Below are positions 49,801 to 62,375 of a DNA stretch of 64,000 nucleotides, in pieces. Under the pieces are notes generated by a model that saw nothing but the letters and a program-made list of their open reading frames with translations, was not told where the DNA came from and made no database searches. This DNA comes from Membranipora membranacea (Eukaryota; Bryozoa; Gymnolaemata; Cheilostomatida; Membraniporidae), in contig OU612068.1 in the NCBI GenBank assembly GCA_914767715.1, positions 18,786,001 through 18,850,000 of the forward strand. Reading direction: 5' to 3'. Numbering within the stretch: the first letter of the stretch is position 1; each line of letters begins with the position of its first letter. The translations under genes were made by a program, and so were the position numbers.

Positions 49801-52800
49801 GGAAAACAACAAACAAACATTGTGTCAGGTAAGTATGAAATCAATCACTCAGCAGTCATCAACTGTTAATAATCGCTGCAGGACTTTCCAGCTAATAAAG
49901 TTGAAACATTGGTAGATAAACGCGACTATTCAGTGAAAGCCAAAACTTGCATCCAGTATGTAAAAGTGATTGTGAATCAGGTTTTTGGTATCATTCTGGA
50001 GTTCTCAGTCTAACTTAGAAAACAGCTATAAGGTTCATTAACAACATATGGCCCAGTTTCAACTCATTTTCACTCACAGTTGAGATCTGAAGGTTCTAAA
50101 AAGGTACTATTTTAATGATAGTATACACAAAATGTTCTCTTTTTTAGTACCTCCCAATCTCAAGAGTGAAAATCAGTTGAATCTGGGCCACTTGCTGTTA
50201 ATAAACCTTATAGCAGTTTTATAAATTACACTGAGAACTGTAGAATGATACCAAAATCCTGAATCTTCACAACACTTCAACTTTGACCTCCACTGATGAC
50301 TTGGAAGAAGCAGGCCACACATCTACAAAGTCGGTATCTGGCTACTGGGAAAATAACTAACATTGTAAAATCAATGATGGCAAGCCATATAATTTGGGAG
50401 GTTGGGGTATAATAATCAAATGTCCTCATAAAAACTAGATAGCTACAACGTCACACAGTGAAACTAGAAAACTGCATTGTGGGCAAGTAAATGTGAAAAT
50501 CCAGGAATAAGGTAGAAATTCATAGGACAAGGAATGAAAGTGAAGATTTGTTGGAGGAGTTGTATTCTCAATCACAGTGGCAAAACAACTAGAAGAATGT
50601 TTCTTACTTCACTTTGATTCCACGCCCAACCTACAGTCATATTAAACCAAATATCCTGTGTCATCATAAATAAAGTTTCGACATTTTAGATAGAGCTCAA
50701 ACCCGCTAGCTCCCAATCCCACTGGCCACCAGTTGCAAAACTTTCAGTAGGATAAGTCAAACACCTTCCAAATATGGGTCATGGATAGTTGGTTTAATAT
50801 GCCCTCAAAATAAAGCTATGGTTCTGAGCACCACAATCAGAACATGAACGGGTGGGTCATATGACTACCTCACATTCTGATGTATTGCTTTTCACAAAAT
50901 CAAACACTTCCTTCACATTCTTGCTCATCTGTTTACTGCAAAGGGAAGACGAATAAGACATGACGGGACATGGCAGAGTAAAACTGTCAAATTTACAAAA
51001 ATCTGGGAACACAGGCTATATGTCATTTCTTTGGGTAAATTGCTACTGTAACAGTGAAAAAATATTCTTACTCAGTGTTTATGGGTTGCTATTTTCCAAA
51101 TTTGTTAAAATCATCGATAAATTTCATTGCAAGATTTCAACCAGGGTCGCTAGCCACATCATACATCGTTGCGCAGAACCACAAAATCAAATCTGAGATC
51201 ATAAAACTACAATCTCCATCTGGTAATACAAATCCTGATAACCTGAAGATATCATAGGAATTATATAACTTACAATTAATGTGTATACATTAACAGCAGA
51301 GCTTAATGTGCTGCCAGCGTATACACATCTCATAAATAATTAGTATAAAGCTGCTGCCTATCCCCATTATAAAACAGACTCGCTTATCACTGATAGGCTA
51401 AAATTATTCCACTGACATTCAGCAGACAAGGGTCAGGAAATTCCAATAACTCTGCTTGCCCTAAAAACTACCCTAATGTGTAGGTCATTTCTGGGTAAAG
51501 GAATCAAATTGGATGTAATATCAATGATTTTCTTAGTTCATAAGAGGATAATAGCCAGAGCACTTTGACAGAACTATCATATGCTGAAGGCAATAAACTA
51601 AGATTGATAATTTACATACAGTATATTGCCCAGAACATAACTGGTTAGCTTATTATCAGAGAAACAGAAACTCACTTGGGTTTTGGTGCACCATTCGGGT
51701 TGTTTGCAGTATCCATCTGTTTGAAAGCTGCCATAGCACCACGGGAGCTTGCAGGTGCTCCTTTCCCTAAAACAGAATCATACTTATAAGGATTTGTGCA
51801 CTAATAAAAATCGCAGCAAAAACCTATGAAAATGCTCAGACATCCCATTTTAAGATATATAGTTATCCCATATATGAAATAAGGTTTCATTTTGCTGATC
51901 AAGTTATAGACATAACCATATAATTATGAAATGACATAATATAATATGTTTACGATTATATTATAACACCATGCATAAATAATATGGAATAAGTTGTCTG
52001 CGGATTACTGACTATTGAGCTGCCAATTTCCATAACCCTGCTAATTATGCTCTGGGAGTAGCTGCACGTGTTCACTCCTAAGTAAAACCATGCAAACTCA
52101 CTTCGTTATTGACATGAGCGTATGCCTCACACATCAAATGCTTTGTGTATGCAAAATCTCTTATGAGCAGATGAGAGTAAAATCATTTCCAAAATATAGG
52201 TGTGAAGAGGATTGGAAGGGAAGACAACATCATCATACAGTATATCCAAAGTCAACAAGTATGCCTATCATATCAATCGCTTTCTGTATTTTGAATTTCT
52301 TATGAGGTAATGGGAGCAACAACTTTCCCAATGTGATAAGGATTGGAAGGAAAATGACATCTTTGTACGGTATTTCCCAAAACAACGAGTGAATGGGTGA
52401 CAACTATCATGAGTTACTAGTTAGGGGAAACCATATGACATGTTATTTGAGGAAATGTTTCGAACTCCTTTTTGCTATGTTGTAATGCCTCCAATGATGA
52501 AACTGTACCTAATAGAGCTGACATCGCACCAGTTTTGCCCCAAGATTTACTGGCATTGGTTTGCGACTGGAACTTGTTTCCGCCAACATTCGATGTCCAG
52601 CTTTGATTGACAGTGACGCTTCCAGCAGTTCCGGGTTTAGAAAGTTTTCCAATTAGGGATTCTACTGTGTTATCTGCAGGGAAAATTAAGGGGTCACACA
52701 AAACACACAAAAAAAGTAACAGGCATACAAAATAAAATAAAACACAAGCTCATTCCAAAAAGAAGTCTATGTATTTATACTTCATGCCATACAAGAACAA

Positions 52801-55800
52801 GTTTGTTCCTTCCATCTGTGGTGGAACAGAGATTTAAAAAAAAAAGAGTTCCTTTTGCAATCACTCTGCTACCAGAGAGAAGAAAATTCTTCCAAGGCAG
52901 CACTTCTATTAATTTCACAAAACCCACAAGTCACTTCATGTGTATTAGAAAAAGAAGGTTCAAGGAGGATAAAATTGAAACAAAGAAGCTAGTTGGAAAC
53001 ACTGGGTCACACACCAAACAGAACAGATTAGGGTGCAGATTGTTATAAGATGAAGTGTGAGACTTACCTGCCCCTGGTCTGTTCATACCTCCTGTTGGTC
53101 TGCCTACAGACTTCAAACCTACAATATATAGTGTTTGCGTGTGAAAACCAGGCGGTTTCTTATAACCATATTGTCTATTTGTATTGACAGCATGTATACA
53201 TTGAAATATATATGTATATGTGATTGCTTACCGGTTTTGGAAAACGGTGCAGCGTCCTTGTTGTTAAGAGCACTCGAAGGCTTAGTATCTTTTATTTTAG
53301 AGTCGAGCTTTTCTGCAGTTACTACTGGTTTTACCTCTGCTGACTTTGCTGGCGCAGCGCTGTCGACTTTATCTTCTTCTATTGCTGGGAACACACAGAA
53401 TGATCATTAACGCGATATCAAACATATACAGATGAGGGTTATATCATTGTTATGTCTGTATTCTTATGTTTAGTAGTTAGGATGAACATATACACTTTTA
53501 TTACACCTCGAATAGCATCCAGCATATACAAATAGGTACACATATGAAAGAGTAGTTACATTGTTGGTTCATAATTAACATTGCTAACCATAATTACCTC
53601 ATTAGCGCCATTTTTGCCTAAAAACGCCCCTTAGCCGACATAGCTAAAGGGGCAGTAAGTAGGAAATGATTTTGACTCCATATGATCTGATTTTTTGTGC
53701 TGTGGCAACAATCCTGCACAATGGCTGAGGCAACCCGGAGGACTACTAGTATCTATTCAATTTGATCTATCCACCAAATCACAAAAATACTATAGTTCCC
53801 ATGCACCTTGGGGTGAATATCCATCATAATCGTCACATCAACTATTTTTTGCTATCTTAAAAATATTTTGGGACCCAGGACAACTTGGTTAAAAGATTTA
53901 GGTAAGAACAAATATGGCTTGTTGTTAAAATGCTATTCGCGGGTTCGATACCAAAAGGGGTGGTTATCATAATTCATAAGTGCCCAGCCAATTCAAAAGT
54001 GTCTACGTTTAAGCATAGGTGTGCGTACATTTAGGAGGAATTCCTTGTATCATCACAATGCACTAACCCATAGATTGTGCTTCCAAGCAATAACATTTAC
54101 ATTCAACCATTAATTGAAGGAGCTTTCACAGCGCAATATGTTTTAATGATCACGCTTATGCTACTGGGAAATACCAGACGTACGCCTACGTACTGTTACT
54201 GTATGTCAGTCAGCTATTTCTATCTTAGGCTAATGAAAGATATTGCCAGCATGAAGTAAAGATGCTGCCCCCCAAAATAGTGGGCGCATATAATAATAAT
54301 ATATGTGGCGGAGATGCTGCCTCAATAGTGATCACATATAATCACGGTGTTCATGGATGTCTTATGTCTATGCTTAGAAAAAAGCTTTTGAGTTGTGCTT
54401 ACAAAATCCCAAGATCAGGTATTCTGTGAATAGAAGAGTGCTATATTAAGTTCACTTATATTCAATCATAGGTATGAAGTGAGGTCAACAAGAGTCCAAC
54501 ACTATCATACTAAGATGAGGTTAGTGATGCCTAGACACCATGCGCAAGGTCACAGGCAGGCCGGGCTGCAAGACGGAGGGATGAGTTTGGCCACCTCACA
54601 CTATAGGCTAGGTTTCTATAGTACTCTATAAAGTTGATGATTTCAGAACAAGACTACTTACTTGCTGCCTTGAGGATTTCCTCACATTTACTGACTGAAT
54701 CATCCTTAGTATCCTCCGCTACGGATTGATTGTTATTCTGATCTTCTGGCTGAAATAGAAGACGAAGTCTGAGAATTCTTTTATTACAAGTCACTGCAAC
54801 CCAAATTTGACTCACAAATATAAAACACTCATAATAGCAAGTCTTGATAAGCTTTGTTGGTGGGGGACCACCAACAACCACAGACAAAGCTTGTCAAGGC
54901 AGGCTACATGCATAAGTGACATCTTTCAAACCTTAGAGAATGCAAAGAAAATAATCTGAAAACAAATAGTGCTGACCTGGTCCATTGCTGCTACTTCTAC
55001 ACTCAGAAATACTTCACACTGAATCTACGAAAGTTTACTCGCTCAACCCCATACATGTAATATTTAGCTTTAAGTGATATACAAAATATGATAAATTAAT
55101 ACAGTCTGTTAAACACTGGAAAGTTCATCATTACGAGTTTCGCTAATTGAGAATTACTTCAATTAATATCTTGTTTGAGTTACCTTAATCCGCACTGATA
55201 TAAGTGTACAACATGATTACCTAATATATCGAAAGTAAGGGCTTTCTCAGGTGTATCACTTTCTTCTTAGTTCACAATTTTTTTTATGTATGGAAGACTC
55301 GGGAGTGGTTTTTTGTACTCAGTGCCATGGACGTGGCCTTGAGACATCTTCTTTGTAATCACAACACCCAGACAGATCTTTAATTCAAATCAACCATAGT
55401 AACTTATAGTACTCACCAGCTTGGGCTTTGTGAGTTTGCTACTGGCGGGTGTTATTTTGATTTTTGGGTTATCTGTAAACAGAATTTAGAACTATCATCT
55501 CAAGAAAGCTACGTATAAATAATGTACCATTGACTTAGCAAAAAAAGGCTCTCTAAACATTGGATTACAATGAGTGGATTGAAATTAAAACCACCAAATC
55601 TAGCTAAGCAAGACGACATACCATTTCACTAATGTGGCTTTGTGATAGTTAGGTGATTTAACTGGATATGCAAATATGTTTTGGTCAGCAGTTGGGGACG
55701 AGTAGGAGAACATGAATTCATATGAATTTTGGCATGCATATATCTTAAAGGAAATATAGATCATAGAACAAACAGTGTATTGCTTTCTTGCATACACCTA

Positions 55801-58800
55801 CTGTTTATACTTACTCTGAACAGTGAGTTTGCAGAAAGAGGACGACTCCTGGTCCCCTCTTACAGCCACACATTCATAATCTCCGGAATCCTCAGGGAAA
55901 ACTTCTGATATTACAAGCTTAGCCACCAAACCATTAAAGATCTGAACAAACTCAGAATTATTCTTCATGATCTGAGGGTGAGATAGATAAGACGCTTTTC
56001 ATCAACAGAGAGACTATCATATTGTATGTTTTTGACTATTACTATTACTATGACTATTGACTAATAACACTGTTAATGACCATTTCACAAGTGTTTTAGA
56101 AATTCTGCTATGATCCTTCGAGGTCTGATCGCTCCTAGTTGAATGAGTGAGACCTGCTAGGGTTCTCGTTCCCAAACCGCTCACTTTTTTTATGGAACTT
56201 TATACATTCCCATCCGGGAATGAATTTGTCTAAATGAATGACAATGTGCAATGACTTTAAGCAGAGTGATAGTAAGCTCAAAAAAGCATTACTCTTTACC
56301 CCTGTATTATCAATCACTGAGTTGCACTTGGAAGTTCTCCTTCCTTATAGTGGATATGTTACCAATGAGGAAGCTCTAGACTCACCTTGCCACTTTTATA
56401 CCAGCTGATGTCCACATCACGGTACTTCTCTGCCAGTTTACACGTGAGGATCACATTAGTGTCTCCATCCTTTGCAGTCTGATCAGTCAGATCTTCAGCA
56501 AACAATAACTTAGTTGGAGGCGAGGGTGTTTCTGTAAAAATAAAACATTGTATGGACATTGAATGATTCGGACATATGTAGAGGTGTCTTCTCAAATATT
56601 TTATATTAGTTTTGAATTAAAAAATTTAGACTATACCTCTTTTCTCAAAATAAGTCCAATTCCACAACTGCATTGCTCATCAGATGAAAAGGAATGATAA
56701 TGCCGATATGACTACTGTCTACCAACATTCTTGAAAACTGGCAAATGGAATAGTAAAAGGATGGTAGCTCAATCAAGCCAAAAATTCTTTGATCTAACAA
56801 AATCTTACCCGTGACAGTGACGTGAGAAGATGATTCCACACAGCCATGCTTGTTTCTAGCTTTACAGACATAGACACCATTATCATCAGGGTACAGCGAC
56901 TCCTGTATGGTGAGGCTAGCGCTGGGTGCTGACCAGTTAAAACTGATGTCATTACTGGGTTTGATTTCTACTCCATCCTTTAGCCATGTGATCTTTATAG
57001 AGTCGCAATCAGCGGTATCGTCAGACTCAAACTCACAGACCAGCTTCAGCGGATCTCCATCTACCCCAGAGACATCCTCCAGAGCCTTCACCAAACGGGG
57101 CTGCAAAATAATTGATGCCCTTATTTTATGCTGATGGTGAAGCTGTAATTCTGGTATCTTTAGACATAAATGGTGATAATGTGGACAGCCCTTAATAAAA
57201 GCCAGTTGGTTTCATTGAAGAAAAACCAACATCTCAATTGTTGTAAAAAAGAAACTAAAGAAACATCCCATCAATCATAACAATATGATACAGAATTTCT
57301 GTAGATCTCAACAGAGTTTTATTCTGCACACTTACAGGATGTTTTTCTCTGACAATGGAGACTTGGAAGTTAGACACACTGTTTTCACCAGTAGTGACAG
57401 AACTATGCTTTCTCTCCATTGTAATATCTTCTTCTATTATTTGTGTGCCTCCTACACCTCCTGTCTCTTTGATGTCAACTTTGTGTCTCAAATCTGACTC
57501 TGAGGTGACTGATCCCTTTGCAGACAACTGAGGGATGATAGAAAAAGGGATCAATTTCTTAAGACTATGTGCACTCTAAATGAAAACGAGTATCTAACTC
57601 TAAGCTTATCTATGCTAACTTGCACGACTATATTCATTACACACAAAAAAAGGCTACATGATACTGTGTATTGGTGCCAAAATTCTTATCAGTCTTGTTC
57701 ATGTACCAAGCTTTGTCTTCTGACACATGAACAGATTTTACAACGCAAGAATGCATAAATCTACTTTCTGGAAATATATTCGGGTGTAATTTTAATATGT
57801 TTTTTGCTGATTTTATTGCTCAAATCTAGGGCTACCCACTAGCAGGATCGAACTTAACTCTCATTGTCCAAACCAGTAGAGAAATGAGATGGGCAATAAA
57901 CAGGATAAGGCATAGTTCATATCTAAAAAACGTAAATGAATCGAAAATCACCTTTTCTTTTGTTATGACTTCATCTTGCTCTGAGATCTGAAGTCCTCCA
58001 ACTTTTGAAATCTTGGTGACTTTTGTCGACTTTTCATAGACTTCTGACTGGCTGGTAGTTCTAGAGTGCTTACTGAAGCTTTCAATCTATGCATAATAAA
58101 GACAATAGTTGAGTTTATAGTGTAACTATGAAATTATTGCTAGATTAGTGAAACAATAAGATTTACTATATTAAATTCTCAATATTGGAATTGTGTTCCT
58201 TTTTGACACTGAGAGACAACTACTACAGTAATCTTGTATTTCTCACCTGAACATCACCATCAGCCCTGTGTAGAGTTCGAGACTCATGTTTGATTGGACT
58301 GACTATCACTTCATCATCATTCTGAGTTGTATGTAAATTGGTACACAGATCTGGTAAGTTATTGGGTTTTTCTGCTCGGCCATTAGACAGCTGTAAACAG
58401 AAAACAGGTAGTAAACATCAAAGGAAGGGTTCCCAGTTGAGTTCCGTGTTATGTAGATCTCCACTATCACTAATTATTAAACAGAAAAGATCATATTATT
58501 TCTAATGGAAAATAAAGTGATCAATATGATACATTATGTCTTGTCGCTCATATGTGGCTATAAATATAATTCTGCTTACATCTCGGAGAACACATACGGC
58601 ATCTGGGGTTGGAGGAGTTTTGGCCGTGTAAGCATCATGATCTTTATTGAGCGATGAGGCAATAGTCCTTGTAGGAGTTGTTTCTCTCACACCTGCACTT
58701 TTATTTTCTATTTGCTCAGCTGTAAGACAATGATAATTGATTCAGAGTGATAGATTGATTGACAGCCTCGAATTAGGCTAAGTAAATTTAAATAAGTAAG

Positions 58801-61800
58801 TTTAAATTTGAATATTCTAGGGGGTAAATACTGGACTTCATTGCGTCAGCATGCAGCAGTGTCAGAGTGGAAACAATAAATAATTGTTGCTTGACAGATA
58901 CCATACAAGCAAGTGTACCAGTTCAAGCATCTTTAACCCCATACAATAGTAGCCTAAATTCAAACTCAATTTAACAGTCAATGTCCGCCAAGTAAGTTTG
59001 GTTACATGATATCAATTTACACGTTGTGCATTGAAGCTATCATAAGAGTAACAGAGCGCAGCAATTTCTCTGTCACAATCTGAATTTGAGCTTATAATTA
59101 CATTGTTTTGGATATTGTAATAAGCGAAGCGGATGGGCTTTACAGGATTTACATTGACACTTTGAAGCGATTATTTAATATTGACGGAAAGCATACCAGT
59201 TTTTTTTCGGAGGTCACGGATTGCTGACCTAATCTTCTTTTTATCCTCATAGCTTGAAGTTTGATGTAACTGAAATAAAATTTATATAAAAATTATCATA
59301 GGAAATGTAACAAACTTTCATATGGTTGAAATATCGTTGTCAGATTATGAGACTTTTGGTTTTCGATTGATCAATTCAACAAAAGCCGCAGTTTACTGCT
59401 ACATTTTTTATGTAATATCCATCGTGTATATCCAATATATGATGGGACCAGGTATATGAAGGAAGGGCGGGCAGTTCCAATACTCATTGATCACTTACTA
59501 GGATTTTCAGATCCTCCTCTGTGGTGTAACCACTCAGATCTATAGTTGAGCTTTCATTCGGCTCTACAAAATACAAGTACATTAAAATGGTGCTAAAGAT
59601 GCAATGGTGAGTAATGATATCTATGCTGTACAGCAAAAGCTTCCATAACTGTGATTCTCTCTACTGTTTATTCACTAAATTCTTTAGAGGATTGCCCAGT
59701 TTTGACCAGTGAACGTAGCAATTATCACATATGGATAAAAAATAGGTTATTAAATATGGTGGTTATGCATGATCTCATCATATACTCAAAATAATAATAC
59801 ACACAGAAAACCACTATTTACGCAAACCGCATTGTACACAAAATTTCGGTCAAACACCTAGTCGTAGGGTTACTGCCCAAATAATACAAAGAGTATTGTT
59901 GAATCTTGACACCTTGCTTCATCGGCACTGCCAAAATAAGCTTGACATTTTTATTGTATAACATCATGTAGTTACAAATAATATATAGTGACATTGACTT
60001 CCATAAGGGTGCAATGGGTTACATGAATTTGTGGGTTCAACACTCTTGAGAACACATCAAAATCAATTAAATGGCTGAAATGCTTCAGCCGATCTTATCT
60101 ACACTTTATTATGGGGATATTTGAAGTAGGTTATTACTGACATCATACTTATATACATGTCTCTACGTGATATCTATCTATCTACATTGGTGCGAAACTG
60201 AGTCATCATTTTTATTGTACATGGGCAGTGAATTAATTGATTGAGACCCATTGTAGTGCCGCAAAAGGTTTATATGGCCAGATTTCACTGTCTTTTAATT
60301 ACAAGTAATCACAGGTAATAAATAAAAGTGAGGAAACTGTCCAGCGTTGTAATTGTATCATAATCGTGATCCATGCTCGATTTCAGAACCCAACAGTCAC
60401 CTTTGCTTCACTGCATATTTATTACATCATCCAAGACTTTATGGCTTTCAAATAAATGCAGTACGTACATGTAACCAAATATATTAAATATTCCAAATCG
60501 CTCCTCTACTCATTTTATGAATAAAGATTCCTTCTCTGACATTGTTTCTCTATTTATGTTGGTAATTATTTTTTACCTGAACGACTGCTGTGAGTTGTCC
60601 TCCCACTAGCGGAGTTATTATTGGAATCCCTTAGTTTTCTTATTGCAGCTCTTATGGCACGTCTTTCTTCAAATTCTTTCGTCTCCTTTAACTGAAAGAC
60701 AAAGGTATCTGACATTTACAAAAACTTCCTCTGAGAAACGATGGCATCGATAGAAAATAAAGCCCTTGACATACTAGATACTTTATAGAAGATGTCCTCT
60801 CAAACTTAAATTTCAGAGACTCATGAACTTTATGGTTGCCAGCTGAATGCGTATGAATGGCCATCCATGAAATAATGATATTTTTTATGATGCAAAATAA
60901 ATACCAGCTTCGGAGATAATAAAACGTAAACAATGTCAAACTGATGTCACCATACCTGCAAATTTATATATTGTAACATTTTATTGCCCTTATCGAATTC
61001 ATTCAGATAACACAAGGCCGTGAGACTGAGAAACACGCAACATTACTCATATATAGAATCTTTGCCTTTGATGGGAAGATAACAGAGCAATACCTCCATG
61101 AATGAACATAACTTCAAACAATTCTGTCCCAAAACAACAAATTGAGTAAGGTCTCATGAGATACTATGGAATGGATGTCTGATGTCTGATGTCTGATGTC
61201 GGATGTTGTTCAATACAAAACAACATGAATCTTACATACATACCGTGATGTTGAGTTGCTCGATGTCGCTAACATGACTGTATTTCTCTACCAGAGCAGG
61301 GTCGGCCATCTTAAGTGTGACTGAGCTAGTAAATTTTGTGCTATCTAATGACTTTTCTGTCCTTGTTGTTACTTCTATTTCCGGGGTTTTACAGATTGCG
61401 CGCTGTTCTTTGCTAGAGACTCCCGTCAATGAAGACTGAACTAAAGCAGTTGAATTGGGTCGGGGAGACCTAAAACTAGGCTGTGGGCTGGCTTTACTGT
61501 CAACCGCAACAAAACTTTGAACCCTGCGGGGGTTCGATGTTGAGTCCGGATTGCGCCTTAAAATGACTGTGTTAACTGGACGAGATCTCCGTTGAGCTTG
61601 TGTCTCAGATGTTACTGTTTGTGATTCCGATGGAGTCGGACTGGGAACTGGTGAAATAGGAATGGCATTCAGTAGAATGTTTCTAGCGTGAGATCGTTCA
61701 GAGTTTACAGATTTGACACCATTAGACAGTTTATCTAAGTTTGCAGTTGGTGTGCGAGATGTAGAGGGAGAGCTGGGTGTGTTCGGTGCTGAGTTTGTTT

Positions 61801-62375
61801 CTAAAAACTGCTGTCGCCTCAAGCGATTATTTCGGATAAGTTCTTTACTGTTTGCCTTTGCTTCTTCTGTCGGACTTGTACTAATAAAACTTTTCTGTAT
61901 AGCACCAGTAGATTTGGCTATCGTTACGTTGTTTAGATGTTGTGTGTGGGTGTTGTTCTTTGTGATATTGTTGAAGGTTTTGCTGCGACTAACAGTGACA
62001 GGGCGTGTAACACCGAATATCTGCCCAGTATCTGTAGAGTTAGGACTACCAAACTTAGATCTCAGCGAGGCTACAGAACCTTTAAGACTTTCCAATGGGA
62101 AATCTTCAAGCTATAACGAGAAAGCCAAAAATTAGGAATGTTATTTGATCCGCCCATGCAGTACAGAAACAGTGTGTAATATTGTATGTTATCAGTTGGC
62201 GCCAATTCAGATCAATATTTGCTGGCCGACATTTTAAAGTGGTATTACCTGGGAACAAGGTGTGAAAAATGCAATTAACACAGTTGCAAAAAACATACTA
62301 CATAAGAAATATAGCAAGCGAAAACAGTTAGTAAAGTAAAATTTGTACCTCTGCAACTTCCATCATGCTAGGCAT
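46875..62375 (-). CDS. SMTN-like: smoothelin-family cytoskeletal protein with two Ig domains and a C-terminal CH domain
   Basis: Minus-strand exons: 62375-62349, 62110-61244, 60691-60577, 59563-59499, 59269-59197, 58719-58580, 58390-58247, 58086-57952, 57527-57336, 57100-56809, 56531-56386, 55971-55815, 55472-55417, 54749-54662, 53384-53232, 53118-53068, 52673-52509 and 51766-51676. Then comes one of four alternatives (listed separately), followed by 47743-47592 and 47025-46875. All phases agree; the product is 1,108-1,134 residues. Features in order: a Ser/Thr/Pro-rich disordered part (10-290); two smoothelin motifs (EFEERRAIRAAIRKLRD near 303, SYEDKKKIRSAIRDLRKK near 364); two I-set Ig domains (587-684, with LVCEF, ITWLKDG and YVCKA; 684-785, with LTCKL, ISWYKSG and DYECVAV); a Lys/Ser-rich linker; and a CH domain ending LLDVEDMVRM and WKCVFTYVQSFYRKL, the smoothelin signature. 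Smoothelins associate with actin filaments in contractile cells. Confidence 0.9.
48126..48170. repeat. hairpin in the intron after exon 19d
   Basis: AGCCTTGTCACGTG and CACGTGACAAGGCT pair exactly around a 16-nt loop. It lies between alternative exon 19d and the constant exon at 47743. Confidence 0.85.
48297..48411 (-). other. alternative CH-helix exon 19d (115 bp)
   Basis: TTCCTGTAG acceptor, GAG|GTACAT donor. It enters in phase 2 and leaves in phase 0. It ends ATAIKQLLLNWCKSKTQEYE and is closest to the vertebrate smoothelin CH start, so it is perhaps the default form. Confidence 0.8.
49306..49390 (-). other. alternative CH-helix exon 19c (85 bp)
   Basis: GTTTGAAG acceptor, AAG|GTAGTA donor. 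It enters in phase 2 and leaves in phase 0. It encodes KFGGAARGGQPTVV then EGLLSWCKMMTQEYK, very close to the exon 19d ending. Confidence 0.7.
49650..49794 (-). other. alternative CH-helix exon 19b (145 bp)
   Basis: CCCTTTAG acceptor, GAG|GTAGAG donor. It enters in phase 2 and leaves in phase 0. The C-terminal part reads VEIKKEMLTFCSVNTEGYE, matching the smoothelin CH start pattern of K-x-x-L-L-x-W-C-x-x-x-T-x-x-Y-E. Confidence 0.75.
49974..50266. mobile_element. palindromic element between exons 19a and 19b
   Basis: The left arm (gaatcagg, then ttttggtatcattct, gagttctcagt and agctataaggtt) returns inverted on the right (aaccttatagc, actgagaactg, agaatgataccaaaa, cctgaatc). Arms are about 130 bp with roughly 85% identity by eye. 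It is non-coding and probably a MITE. Confidence 0.8.
50869..50935 (-). other. alternative CH-helix exon 19a (67 bp)
   Basis: CTTTGCAG acceptor, GAG|GTAGTC donor. It enters in phase 2 and leaves in phase 0, encoding NKQMSKNVKEVFDFVKSNTS then ECE. It aligns with the other three exons over the first CH helix. It is the most diverged, lacking the Trp/Cys pair. Confidence 0.65.
54838..54898. repeat. hairpin upstream of smoothelin exon 14
   Basis: cttgataagctttgttggtgg and ccaccaacaa..gacaaagcttgtcaag pair with one short bulge, about 90 bp from the acceptor of the exon starting at 54749. Confidence 0.7.
56386..57100 (-). other. Ig-domain exons of the smoothelin-like gene
   Basis: The exon 57100-56809 encodes a whole I-set domain, entering in phase 0 and leaving in phase 1. 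The exon 56531-56386 starts a second one, which is completed by the exon at 55971-55815. Both domains keep the paired Cys residues, the core Trp and the D-x-G/N-x-Y-x-C strand-F motif. The reading frame continues from the smoothelin motifs upstream and toward the CH domain downstream with no stop or start in between, so they belong to the same transcript unless splicing says otherwise. Confidence 0.85.
61172..61207. repeat. TCTGATG tandem repeat
   Basis: Four to five copies of an 8-bp-spaced gatgtctgatgtc motif in the intron just after smoothelin exon 2. Confidence 0.85.

Noticed and set aside
50285-50330. A fifth alternative exon in the smoothelin cluster
   Set aside because: Splice-like borders exist, but the incoming phase is wrong and the peptide does not resemble the CH helix.
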